22,339 bases of DNA, taken from Clostridia bacterium. Lineage in GTDB: Bacteria; Bacillota; Clostridia; Saccharofermentanales; UBA5734. Positions within the stretch are counted from its first letter, which is position 1. The number at the start of each line of letters is the position of its first letter. Shown one piece after another: positions 12,826-20,850 of this stretch. Made by a program: the position numbers and the translations under genes. The DNA lies in the NCBI GenBank assembly GCA_017997315.1, contig JAGOFF010000013.1, positions 1 through 22,339 on the forward strand. The letters run 5' to 3'. The notes beneath the pieces were generated by a model, which saw only the letters and a program-made list of their open reading frames with translations, was not told the origin of the DNA and made no database searches.

Positions 12826-14750
12826 GCGGAATCCCCCGTATGCGATGATGTGTCGCGGACGTGTCCCCGGTTGTCGGGCACGTAAGTCGGAATGAGCCGG
12901 ACGAGCGCCTGCCGCACATCCCCGTCCGCATCCAGGGTCTCATGCAGCAGATCCATCATCTGGTCGAGCTGCTCGCCGGTAAATCCCTTGTCCCGCGTCC
13001 GCATGATTTTCGGCTCGTCGGTCGGGATCAGTTCTTCCGCCGCAAGCGAGAGTTCTTCATACATCTTTTCCCCCGGCCGCAGCCCGACATACTGGATTTC
13101 GATGTCGACCTCCGGTACGAGTCCGGCCAGTCGGATCATTTTACGCACCATGTCGTCGATCCGGACCGGCTCGCCCATATCGAGGATGTAGATCTCCCCC
13201 GCCTGCGCCTTGACACCCGCCATGATCACGAGACTTGCGGCTTCGGAGATGGTCATGAAGTACCGTATGACGTTCTTGTCCGTCACGGTCACCGGTCCGC
13301 CTTCCGCGATCTGACGCCGGAAAATCGGGATGACGCTCCCGTTGCTTCCCAGCACATTGCCGAACCGCACCGCGGAAAAGACCGTCTTGCCCGGCCGGTC
13401 GCTCATCCCCTTGACGACGTATTCGCACAGCCTCTTGGATGCGCCCATCACGTTGGTCGGATTGACCGCCTTGTCCGTGGAGATCAGGATGAACCGCTCG
13501 ACCCCGTATTCCTGGGCCAGATCGCATACGTTGTATGTTCCGAACACATTGTTCTTGATGGCTTCCTCCGGATCGTTCTCCATGGTGGACACATGCTTGT
13601 GTGCGGCGGCGTGGAACACCACCTGCGGCTGGTGCGTCCGGAATGTGGCGGTCAGCTTTTCCCGGTCGCGGATGCTTCCGATGACCAGGACGATATCGAT
13701 CTCCGGATGCTTGTGCCGCAGTTCAAGGGCCAGCTCGTAGGACGTGTTTTCATATACATCGAAAATGACCAGGCGCGAGGGGTCGTACGAAGCCACCTGC
13801 CGGCAGAGTTCCGATCCGATCGAACCGCCGCCGCCGGTGACCAGAACCGACCGGCCGCGCAGCCACTCCCGTACTTTCGAGTTGTCCATGCTGACCGGAT
13901 CCCTGCCCAGCAGGGTTTCAAGCGGGATCGCACCGACACGGACGCCCGGGGTGTCGCCGGTGCGCGCCGGGCCCTTGGCCTCTTCCACCGGGGTGCCGTT
14001 GATGACATCCGCAAGGTCGACGCGCTGGATCTCGCAACCGGTACCCAGACAGATCTCAAGCAGATCCTTCATATCCTCGGCGGACGAGCGCGGGACCGCG
14101 ATGAAAATCCTTTCGACGCCGAATTCCCGGACCAGGCGCGGGATGGCCTGACGGTTGCCCGCGACCCGGACACCCAGGATCTTGAAGCCGCGCTTCGCCG
14201 GATCGTCGTCGACCAGCACGACGGGCAGGCCGCGCTTCGCCGGATCGTCCATCATGGTGTGCACCATGATCGCTCCGGCCTCTCCCGCGCCGACGATCAT
14301 GGTCCTGCGCGCGTTGAGGAAACGCCCCGAGGTCATCATCGGAACCAGGCGGCGGACGACACGGAAACCGAACCGGATGGCGGCCATGAGCATGAACAGG
14401 ATGATCAGTGCCGGGATGTACATGCCGGGTCCCATCCGCCAGTCCCATGTATCCGCGGCAAGATAGAACAGGAGACCGTCGATCAGGACGGCGGCCATGA
14501 GTTTGATGAATTCAGTCAGGCCGGCATAATGCCACAGGCTCGAATACAGCCCGAACACCGCGTTGACCGCGATGGCGACCGGGGTCGCATACAAGGAGAT
14601 CGAAAGGATGAAATACCGTGAAGTCGGCCAGAAATCAAATCCCTTGTAGTCCACGAGATTGTTGACGAATGCGGCGAGAATGAAAGCGATGTTCACGATC
14701 AGCAGATCGGCGAACATCAACGGCAGCCCGCGTTTAACGATGTGGTTCAT
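12810..14750 (-). CDS. Membrane-bound nucleotide-sugar 4,6-dehydratase (CapD/PglF type)
   Basis: This 646-residue protein has four N-terminal membrane helices (about 9-32, 46-69, 80-99, 109-128), a first Rossmann domain (VGAGEAGA at 153-160) and a second, catalytic SDR domain (TGGGGSIGSE at 305-314). Catalytic motifs are STDKAVNPTNVMGASKR (424-440), where the usual Tyr is replaced by Met, and RFGNVLGS; this is normal for CapD/PglF/WbpM enzymes. They convert UDP-GlcNAc to the 4-keto-6-deoxy sugar, the first step to bacillosamine- or QuiNAc-type sugars. The ATG at 14750 follows GGGAGAG. The frame is open far upstream (to 15719), but that part overlaps another gene and lacks family similarity. 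The next gene starts inside its 3' end, forming a two-gene glycan-initiation unit. Confidence 0.92.
   Translation of the reverse strand: MNHIVKRGLPLMFADLLIVNIAFILAAFVNNLVDYKGFDFWPTSRYFILSISLYATPVAIAVNAVFGLYSSLWHYAGLTEFIKLMAAVLIDGLLFYLAADTWDWRMGPGMYIPALIILFMLMAAIRFGFRVVRRLVPMMTSGRFLNARRTMIVGAGEAGAIMVHTMMDDPAKRGLPVVLVDDDPAKRGFKILGVRVAGNRQAIPRLVREFGVERIFIAVPRSSAEDMKDLLEICLGTGCEIQRVDLADVINGTPVEEAKGPARTGDTPGVRVGAIPLETLLGRDPVSMDNSKVREWLRGRSVLVTGGGGSIGSELCRQVASYDPSRLVIFDVYENTSYELALELRHKHPEIDIVLVIGSIRDREKLTATFRTHQPQVVFHAAAHKHVSTMENDPEEAIKNNVFGTYNVCDLAQEYGVERFILISTDKAVNPTNVMGASKRLCEYVVKGMSDRPGKTVFSAVRFGNVLGSNGSVIPIFRRQIAEGGPVTVTDKNVIRYFMTISEAASLVIMAGVKAQAGEIYILDMGEPVRIDDMVRKMIRLAGLVPEVDIEIQYVGLRPGEKMYEELSLAAEELIPTDEPKIMRTRDKGFTGEQLDQMMDLLHETLDADGDVRQALVRLIPTYVPDNRGHVRDTSSHTGDSACTVS
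14187..14249 (-). repeat. 21-bp direct repeat inside the dehydratase gene
   Basis: The 21-bp sequence beginning GCCGCGCTTCGCCGGATCGT occurs perfectly at 14187-14207 and 14229-14249 (42 bp apart). Both copies are in the same frame and encode DDPAKRG, at residues 168-174 and 182-188. Confidence 0.85.
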
Positions 14751-14805
14751 GTTCTCTCCCAACACCAGGCACCGCCTTGGTTTCCCGGTACGGTCCGCCC
14801 GCTTT

Positions 14806-14837
14806 GCACGGGTACCATTTAAGCATATTTCCCGTGC
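14806..14837. promoter_or_regulatory. Inverted repeat over the dehydratase promoter
   Basis: GCACGGG (14806-14812) and CCCGTGC (14831-14837) are perfect arms 18 bp apart, spanning the predicted -10 box of the dehydratase gene. This could be a regulator site, or an RNA hairpin if transcription reads through from the flavoprotein genes. Confidence 0.35.
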
Positions 14838-14845
14838 AGCCTCAA
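14817..14845 (-). promoter_or_regulatory. Candidate promoter of the dehydratase/transferase pair
   Basis: On the minus strand TTGAGG (14845-14840), a 17-bp spacer and TTAAAT (14822-14817) form a plausible promoter. The leader to the ATG at 14750 is about 60 nt. Confidence 0.45.
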
Positions 14846-14860
14846 TACGGACTCTCCACT

Positions 14861-16447
14861 TCAGCCCGCCATGACCGCCGCGACCACGGCCTCCGCCGCC
14901 CGGATTCCGTCGACCGCGGCCGATACGATTCCGCCGGCATATCCGGCGCCTTCCCCGCAGGGATAGATCCCCGGCACGGAAGCGGTGCCGCGCTGGTCGC
15001 GCAGGATCCGGACCGGCGAGGAACTCCGCGTTTCCGGGCCTGTCAGCAAAGCCGCCGGATGATCGAAGCCACGGATCTTGCGTCCGAACAGGGGCAATGC
15101 TTCCTGCAGAGCGGCGGTGATCGGCTCCGGCAGATAGTCTTCCGGTGGTACGTCGACGGTTCCCGGACGATAGGTCGGGTACACGGCGAAGTCCGGCAGG
15201 GACGCTGAACGGTTCGTATGCAGGAAGGATCCGACGGTCCGGGACGGCGCGCGGTATCCGCCGCCGGCCGCGAGGAAGGCCGCTTCTTCGATCCCTGCCT
15301 GCCAGGCCAGCCCTCCGAGCGGAGAGGCATCCGGGAAGTCGGCAGGAGTCACCGAGACGAGGAGGGCGCTGTTGGCGTTGACGCCGTCCCGGGCATAAAT
15401 GCTCATCCCGTTCGTCACGATCCGGCCCGGTTCCGATGCCGCCGCGACGACCCGGCCGCCCGGGCACATGCAGAACGTATAGACCGCGCGCCCGGAACCG
15501 AGATGACAGGACAACTTGTATTCCGCACGCGGGAGGTCCGGGTGTCCGGCCAGCGTGCCGTACTGGGCGGTGTCGATCCATGTCTGCGGATGCTCGATCC
15601 GTACGCCTGCGGAAAACGGCTTGGGTTCCATCGCCAGTCCGGCCGCGGCGAGGTCGGCATAGGTCCGCCGCGCGCTGTGGCCGATCGCCAGAACGATATG
15701 GCGGGTATCGCCCTCCCATCCGCTCCCGTCTTCCAGACGGACCGCGCGGGCGGACCGCACCTGCCCGTCTTTCCGGCCGTACCCGCAGAACCGGTGTCCG
15801 AACCGGTACTCCCCGCCGAGCGACTCGATCCGGACGCGGATGTTGCGGACGATGCCGTGCAGCCGGTCGGTCCCGATATGGGGGTGTGCCAGATATGCGA
15901 TCTCTTCCGGTGCTCCCGCGCGCACCAGTTCCTCGAAAACCACGGACACGCGCTCGTCCCGGATCCCGGTGGTGAGCTTTCCGTCCGAGAACGTCCCTGC
16001 ACCGCCCTCGCCGAACTGGACGTTGGACCAGGGATCCAGCGCTCCGCCGTTCCAGAAGCGGGCGACATCCGCCGCGCGTCCGTCCACCGGCTGTCCCTGC
16101 TCCAGCAGGATCGGCCTCAGTCCCGCGACCGCCAGGCCTAGCCCGGCGAACATCCCCGCAGGACCGGTTCCGACCACGACCGGACGGCCTGCCGCCGCGG
16201 CCTGACGCGGACCGATACGCACAGGCGCCATAAAGCGGTCCTCCATGCCGGGCCGCCGGGGTGCGGGGCCTGTTTCGACTGAATAGACGAGAACGATCCG
16301 CGCCTTGTCGCGCGCGTCGACCGATTTGCGGATCACCCGGTATGGCACGTCCCCGCCCGTCCGGATGCGGACCTCGCGATCCAGCATGGCTCCGTCGCCG
16401 GGTGGTATCCGGATTCCGTCGAACCGCCGGACCCCGCCGGAACTCAT
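14861..16447 (-). CDS. Uncharacterised FAD-dependent dehydrogenase (COG2509 type)
   Basis: The 528-residue protein has an N-terminal basic domain (about 1-80, with RVIRKSVDARDKARIVLVYS), followed by a dinucleotide fold starting VVVGTGPAGMFAGLGLA (GxGxxG at 93-98). Further segments are FGEGGAGTFSDGKL, IGHSARRTY, and a C-terminal FAD-contact region PCGEGAGYAGGIVSAAVDG. This order matches the uncharacterised COG2509 family of NAD(P)/FAD-dependent oxidoreductases; the substrate is unknown. The ATG at 16447 is used because it overlaps the upstream stop in an ATGA junction and has GGAGGG eight bases before it; the frame is open to 16504 but that part lies inside the upstream gene. It is the last gene of the run and is coupled to the other flavoprotein. 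Confidence 0.88.
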   Translation of the reverse strand: MSSGGVRRFDGIRIPPGDGAMLDREVRIRTGGDVPYRVIRKSVDARDKARIVLVYSVETGPAPRRPGMEDRFMAPVRIGPRQAAAAGRPVVVGTGPAGMFAGLGLAVAGLRPILLEQGQPVDGRAADVARFWNGGALDPWSNVQFGEGGAGTFSDGKLTTGIRDERVSVVFEELVRAGAPEEIAYLAHPHIGTDRLHGIVRNIRVRIESLGGEYRFGHRFCGYGRKDGQVRSARAVRLEDGSGWEGDTRHIVLAIGHSARRTYADLAAAGLAMEPKPFSAGVRIEHPQTWIDTAQYGTLAGHPDLPRAEYKLSCHLGSGRAVYTFCMCPGGRVVAAASEPGRIVTNGMSIYARDGVNANSALLVSVTPADFPDASPLGGLAWQAGIEEAAFLAAGGGYRAPSRTVGSFLHTNRSASLPDFAVYPTYRPGTVDVPPEDYLPEPITAALQEALPLFGRKIRGFDHPAALLTGPETRSSSPVRILRDQRGTASVPGIYPCGEGAGYAGGIVSAAVDGIRAAEAVVAAVMAG

Positions 16448-17769
16448 CGGCGGATCCCTCCGGCTGCGGCGTTTCCTGCGGTCATCCCGGAACACCAGGC
16501 CCATTGCAGGTTGTATCCCCCGCAGTCCCCGTCGATGTCCAGCAATTCACCGCAGGCATAAAGACCGGGTACGATGAGGGATTCCATGGTGCGGGCGTCG
16601 AATTCCGATGTACGGACTCCGCCCGCCGTGACCTGCGCTTCCCGCCAGCCGTGGACGCCGGTCACGCGTACGCGTGTCCCTTTTATTGCTTCGGCCAGCC
16701 TGCGTGCCGGTCCCCGGGCAAGAGATCCGATCGGATCGGACGGACGGATGCCCAGAGCGGCTTTCACCACCGCCTGGCCGACACGCTTGTTGAGCATGCC
16801 GGACAGAAAATCCGCACCGGTGACGCCGGTCAGACGCTCCGCGCGGGACTCCAGGCTTTCCGCAAGTTCGCCGAGCTCCATGTCGGGGAAGAAATCGAGC
16901 GAGATCTCCAGATTGTCTCCGGCTTCGCGTCTTCCCGCAAGGATCCTGGAAGCCGTTCCGCCCAGTTGCAGCAAAGGCGGTCCCGACAAGCCGTAATCGG
17001 TAAAAAGGATTTCACCGGATTCCGCGCGGACGGCGCGCCCGTCGGCCACAAGCGTCGCGACCCCCTCGACCCGGATGCCGGAAAGACTCTTCACCAGATC
17101 CTTCTCGGTCATGATCTGGACAATGGAGGGAATCGGCCGGACACAGGAGTGTCCCAGTGCCCGGAGCAAGGTGTATCCCGCATCCGTTCCGCCCAGCTGG
17201 GGGCCGGCCGGTCCGCCGGTCGCAAGGATGACCGCATCCGCACGGATGCTTCGGCCGTCCTGCGCCGTCACTTCGAACGGATGGTCCGGCCGCAGAGGCT
17301 GGTCGCCCAGCAGGATCGGCTCGCGGCGGACGATGGAGGCGACGTCGAACCCGCATACGGTAAGGACACCCCTGCGAACGGCTTCGAGCCGCAGAGCGTC
17401 CTGTACCGCGGACGCCTGCGCGCCGTACGGGTAGACGCGGCCATCCGGTTCGGCTCGGCACGGTACCCCGATGCCGTCAAAGAAGGCCATCACGCCGGTC
17501 GGCGGATATGCGGCGAGCGCGGGCCGGACAAATTCCGGATCCGTCCCGTGGTATCGGTCGATGCCCGCATGCAGATGGGTGATGTTGCACCGTCCGTTTC
17601 CGGTTGCCAGCAGCTTCCGTCCGACCCGTGGCGCGCGTTCCAGGATCGCAGTGGAGGTCCGCCCGTCCAAGGCGTGTGCCGCGGCGATCGCCGCGGCATG
17701 ACCTGCCGCGCCTCCTCCGACGACAGCGATTCCGAAACGCTCCGGCAGATTTGCGTCCATGGATATCAT
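16444..17769 (-). CDS. BaiN/HI0933-family flavoprotein (NAD(P)/FAD-dependent oxidoreductase)
   Basis: A 441-residue flavoprotein with an N-terminal FAD motif VVGGGAAGHAAAIAAA (GGGAAG at 18-23), the family signature GRKLLATGNGRCNITH (50-65), a central ATGGPAGPQLGGTDAGY, and the C-terminal ACGELLDIDGDCGGYNLQWA. These identify the HI0933/YhiN/BaiN family. Some members are named for bile-acid 7-dehydroxylation (BaiN) or annotated aminoacetone oxidase, but most are uncharacterised, so no substrate is assigned. The ATG at 17769 has GGGAG five bases upstream; Met at 17760 and a GTG at 17775 are alternatives. It follows pepF after 15 nt and overlaps the COG2509-type gene by ATGA, which suggests one transcript. 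Confidence 0.9.
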   Translation of the reverse strand: MISMDANLPERFGIAVVGGGAAGHAAAIAAAHALDGRTSTAILERAPRVGRKLLATGNGRCNITHLHAGIDRYHGTDPEFVRPALAAYPPTGVMAFFDGIGVPCRAEPDGRVYPYGAQASAVQDALRLEAVRRGVLTVCGFDVASIVRREPILLGDQPLRPDHPFEVTAQDGRSIRADAVILATGGPAGPQLGGTDAGYTLLRALGHSCVRPIPSIVQIMTEKDLVKSLSGIRVEGVATLVADGRAVRAESGEILFTDYGLSGPPLLQLGGTASRILAGRREAGDNLEISLDFFPDMELGELAESLESRAERLTGVTGADFLSGMLNKRVGQAVVKAALGIRPSDPIGSLARGPARRLAEAIKGTRVRVTGVHGWREAQVTAGGVRTSEFDARTMESLIVPGLYACGELLDIDGDCGGYNLQWAWCSGMTAGNAAAGGIRR

Positions 17770-17784
17770 CCCCACTCCCGCATC

Positions 17785-19596
17785 CTATCTATCGAGGAGG
17801 GACTCAAGCTGTCCGACCAGTGCGCCGAACCGGGCAAGCGCTTCCCGGACCGGTGCCGGATCCGCCATGTCCAGGCCCGCCCTGCGCAGAATCTCCAGCG
17901 GATAATCGGATCCTCCCGCCCCGAGAAAATCCCGGTACCGCCGGACGGCGGTCTCCCCGTCGCGGGCGATCCGGTTCTGCAGCGCCACGGCGGCCGAAAA
18001 GCCCGTCGCGTACTTGAACACGTAGAAGGCGTTGTAGAAGTGCGGAATGCGGGCCCACTCCCAACGCATGTAGTCGTCGATGACCACGTCCGGTCCGAAA
18101 TAGAGCCGCAGGAGATCCCCGTATACCGCGCACAACGTCTCCGCGGTCAGCGGCTCGCCCGACTCCGCCATTTCATGCGCGATCTTTTCGAACTCCGCGA
18201 ACATGGTCTGCCGGAACACCGTCAACCGGAATTCCTCGATCATCCGGTTCACCAGGAACGCCTTCTCCTTGCGGCCTTCCGGCGTGTTCCCGTCACAGCG
18301 GGACAGGAGAGACTCGATGAGCAGGATCTCGTTGACCGTCGAAGCGATCTCCGCCAGAAAGATCGGGTAGGAGGCCACGGCATGCGGCAGCCGGTTTGAA
18401 TACAAGGAATGCATGCAGTGCCCGGCTTCATGGGCCAGCGTCAGCACGTCGGACAGGCCGCCGCTGTAGTTGAGCAGCATATAGGGATGGCTTCCGTAGG
18501 TTCCCCACGCGTAAGCTCCGCCGGTCTTGCCTTCGTTCTCGTAGATGTCGATCCACCGGTCGTCCAGAAGCCGGTCCAGATCCGCCCGGTATTCAGTGCC
18601 GAGCGCGGATACACCTTCCCGCACCATGTCGCACGCCTGAGAGAAAGGATAATCGCGGCCGGTCAGCTCCACCAGCGGAATATAACAGTCGTAGACGTGC
18701 AGTTCATCGAGTCCCATCACCCGGCCCCGGAGCGCAAGATACCTCTCCATGTCGGGAAGCGCATCGTGGACCGCCTCGATGAGTCCGGAATAGACCCCCT
18801 CGTCCAGCCGGTCCCCGAACAGCGCGCGGGCCAGTGAGGTGGGGTGGTTGCGCGCTTGCGCGTAAAAAATATCCGACTTCACGTTGGCGGCATACAGCGT
18901 CGCGATCGTGTTGCCCATGCCGGCATACGACTCGTGGATCCTGCGGAACGCGTCCTGGCGGACCCGACGGTCCGTGCTCTCACGGAACCGGGCGAAACGC
19001 CCGCCGGTGAGTTCCACGCTGTTCCCCTGCTCATCCTCGATGGATCCGAACTTGATGTCCACGTTGTCCAGCATGGTGAAGGTGTCCGATATCCCCTCCG
19101 TGATGGGACCGGCCTGGGCCAGCAGACGCTCCTCCCGTTCCGGGAGGATATGCGGTTTCTGGCGGAGGAGATTGTCGAGCGGGTGGAGGAAAGGTTCCAG
19201 CCGGGGCTCCTTACGCATCCAGGTGCGGATAGTATCCTCCGGTATCTGTGCGATTTCGGGCGACATGAACGAAGACGCGGCGCTGATCCGGTAGTACGCG
19301 GCGCTCGCGCGTTCGAACATTGCCTGATACCCGGGCTGTGAGTTGTCCTGGTCCTTTCGCATGTGCGCGTAGGCATAACATTCCGAAAGGCTTCGGGACA
19401 GTTCGTCGTCGAGAATGAGGCAGTCCGCGAGTTTCCCTGCATCGTCCGCGAGATGGCCCCGGCAGGCGGCCAGGTGGTCCAGCATCCCGTCCAGCCGGAA
19501 GAACGCCTCCTCCCATGCCTCGTCCGACGCAAAGATGTCTTCCAGTCTCCAGGTGTCCGCGATCGGTATATCCTTACGTTTTCTAGCTTTTTCCAT
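17785..19596 (-). CDS. pepF: Oligoendopeptidase F (M3B metallopeptidase)
   Basis: PepF is a cytoplasmic zinc endopeptidase that cleaves short peptides, roughly 7-17 residues long. The 603-residue protein has the normal length. The zinc motif is LAHEAGHCMHS (HExxH at 389-393), with the probable third ligand Glu416 in PIFLAEIASTVNE; ELTGGRFARF (195-204) and GAYAWGTYGSHPYMLLNY (360-377) are also typical of M3B enzymes. There is no signal peptide. The ATG at 19596 has only a modest ribosome site (AAAGGG about nine bases upstream). It starts 33 nt after the DUF5711 gene and is followed after 15 nt by the HI0933-type gene. Confidence 0.95.
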   Translation of the reverse strand: MEKARKRKDIPIADTWRLEDIFASDEAWEEAFFRLDGMLDHLAACRGHLADDAGKLADCLILDDELSRSLSECYAYAHMRKDQDNSQPGYQAMFERASAAYYRISAASSFMSPEIAQIPEDTIRTWMRKEPRLEPFLHPLDNLLRQKPHILPEREERLLAQAGPITEGISDTFTMLDNVDIKFGSIEDEQGNSVELTGGRFARFRESTDRRVRQDAFRRIHESYAGMGNTIATLYAANVKSDIFYAQARNHPTSLARALFGDRLDEGVYSGLIEAVHDALPDMERYLALRGRVMGLDELHVYDCYIPLVELTGRDYPFSQACDMVREGVSALGTEYRADLDRLLDDRWIDIYENEGKTGGAYAWGTYGSHPYMLLNYSGGLSDVLTLAHEAGHCMHSLYSNRLPHAVASYPIFLAEIASTVNEILLIESLLSRCDGNTPEGRKEKAFLVNRMIEEFRLTVFRQTMFAEFEKIAHEMAESGEPLTAETLCAVYGDLLRLYFGPDVVIDDYMRWEWARIPHFYNAFYVFKYATGFSAAVALQNRIARDGETAVRRYRDFLGAGGSDYPLEILRRAGLDMADPAPVREALARFGALVGQLESLLDR

Positions 19597-19629
19597 GGGT
19601 ATTGTCCCTTTCCCCTGTTTCTGCCCGTG

Positions 19630-20772
19630 TCAGCCAGCCGGCATCCTGCCGACATGATCCTGTGTGACCGCGGCCAGTCCGCGGTCCGGATCCAGCCGCA
19701 GACGGATGATCTCGGAGCCTGCCGGCATCTCCGTCTCGAGGGTGAGCGTGTCCAGGTCCAGCACATAGACCTGCGCGCCGACCGCGACCGCGGCGAGATC
19801 CCCCGCGGCAACCAGCGCGGACGGCTCTCCGGGAAGAACCGGACCGGCGGACAGCGATCCGTCGGCTGCGGCGAGATAGATCCCGATCTCCCCTTCCGGC
19901 TCCTTCCGAGCAGCCAGCAGAGCGCCCCTGGAGGTCGTCGCCGCGCGGAAAATCCGGCTGAAGGCGTGTGAATAGGCCACCGTGGCATCCTCGCGGAATC
20001 CGACAGCCGAATCCGATCCGACCATGACCGAGTCAAGCTTGTCGTCATACACCACCGCTGAGAACATGCCGTGCTCTTCCGGGATGTACTGCGCAGCCTG
20101 TCCGCCTGTCCCGGCATCCAGCCGTTTCAGCATGGATTGGGCGGCATGGCGGTCGGTATCCAGCGTGATGACATCAAGCCACTGATCGTCCGGCGAGAAC
20201 GAGACGGACAGGACATATCCGGATTTGCGTGAGATGAAATCCCACTCGTATTCCTTGGTTTCGACCGCGGAGACGACACGGACGCGGCCTTTGTTTTCCG
20301 GCTGTTCGATAACCAGTGCGAACAACTGCCCGCCGGAGACGGCGGCTCCGGTGAGGGTGCCGGAAACGGTTCCCTTGCGGACAAGACCGTTCTCGTTCAG
20401 CACCAGATAGGAACTCCCTCCGATGTCGGCGACCAGCAGCATGGTTTCATTGACGAAACACGCGGGGGACAGCATCGACTGGTCGACTCCCCACTGTTCC
20501 GTCCCGTTCATGTCCAGGAAAGAAGTGCGTGCGGTGTCCACCTTGAATACACCGGAGCCGAACGGGTGCAGCCTCGCCGCCTCGGCCGGCTCGCAGGCGA
20601 AGCCTCCGATCACCGCCGCGGTGGAAGTCGTTTCCGTCGTTTGCGGCTGGCGCCGGTCCGCCAGCATGAATGCCAGAATCACCGCGCCGGCCATCACCAT
20701 GACAGACAGAAGGGACAGGACCAGCAAAGTGATCCTGCCCTTCGCGCGTCGGCCGTTGTTCGCAGGGGTCAT
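19630..20772 (-). CDS. DUF5711-like membrane-anchored repeat protein
   Basis: The 380-residue protein begins with a basic stretch and a single membrane segment (about 14-38, LLVLSLLSVMVMAGAVILAF), without an obvious cleavage site, so it is probably anchored with the rest outside the cell. The exterior part consists of short beta-strand repeats (for example FKVDTARTSFLDMNGTEQWG, SYLVLNENGLV, VYVLDLDTLTLE) like a WD40/PQQ-type beta-propeller. This matches DUF5711-type proteins of Clostridia, whose function is unknown. It ends LRLDPDRGLAAVTQDHVGRM. The start is the ATG at 20772, with AGAAAGG somewhat far upstream. It lies between the DUF4340 gene and pepF on the same strand. Confidence 0.75.
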   Translation of the reverse strand: MTPANNGRRAKGRITLLVLSLLSVMVMAGAVILAFMLADRRQPQTTETTSTAAVIGGFACEPAEAARLHPFGSGVFKVDTARTSFLDMNGTEQWGVDQSMLSPACFVNETMLLVADIGGSSYLVLNENGLVRKGTVSGTLTGAAVSGGQLFALVIEQPENKGRVRVVSAVETKEYEWDFISRKSGYVLSVSFSPDDQWLDVITLDTDRHAAQSMLKRLDAGTGGQAAQYIPEEHGMFSAVVYDDKLDSVMVGSDSAVGFREDATVAYSHAFSRIFRAATTSRGALLAARKEPEGEIGIYLAAADGSLSAGPVLPGEPSALVAAGDLAAVAVGAQVYVLDLDTLTLETEMPAGSEIIRLRLDPDRGLAAVTQDHVGRMPAG

Positions 20773-20801
20773 GGCTTCACGCGTGTCCTTTCTCCAGTCG
20801 G

Positions 20802-20832
20802 TCCGGACCGTAATCCGTTTGTACGGTCCGGA
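20802..20832 (-). other. Strong hairpin between the DUF4340 and DUF5711 genes
   Basis: TCCGGACCGTA and TACGGTCCGGA are perfect 11-bp arms with a 9-nt loop in the 78-nt gap. No T tract follows on the minus strand. It may be a processing or stability element that adjusts expression of the two genes, or a weak terminator. Confidence 0.5.
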
Positions 20833-20850
20833 GCTCCTCGTGGTCGGTTG

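Noticed and set aside
13431..13479. The dehydratase lacks the catalytic Tyr of the SDR triad and might be inactive.
   Set aside because: Met in place of Tyr within STDKAVNPTNVMGASKR is the normal state in CapD/PglF/WbpM enzymes.
14751..15719. Upstream extension of the dehydratase frame by 323 codons, as if a fusion protein.
   Set aside because: The extension lies in another frame of the COG2509-type gene on the same strand, and a good ribosome site marks the ATG at 14750.
16261..18399. 712-codon plus-strand frame opposite two flavoproteins and pepF.
   Set aside because: It spans the ends of three conserved genes on the other strand and shows no domain features.
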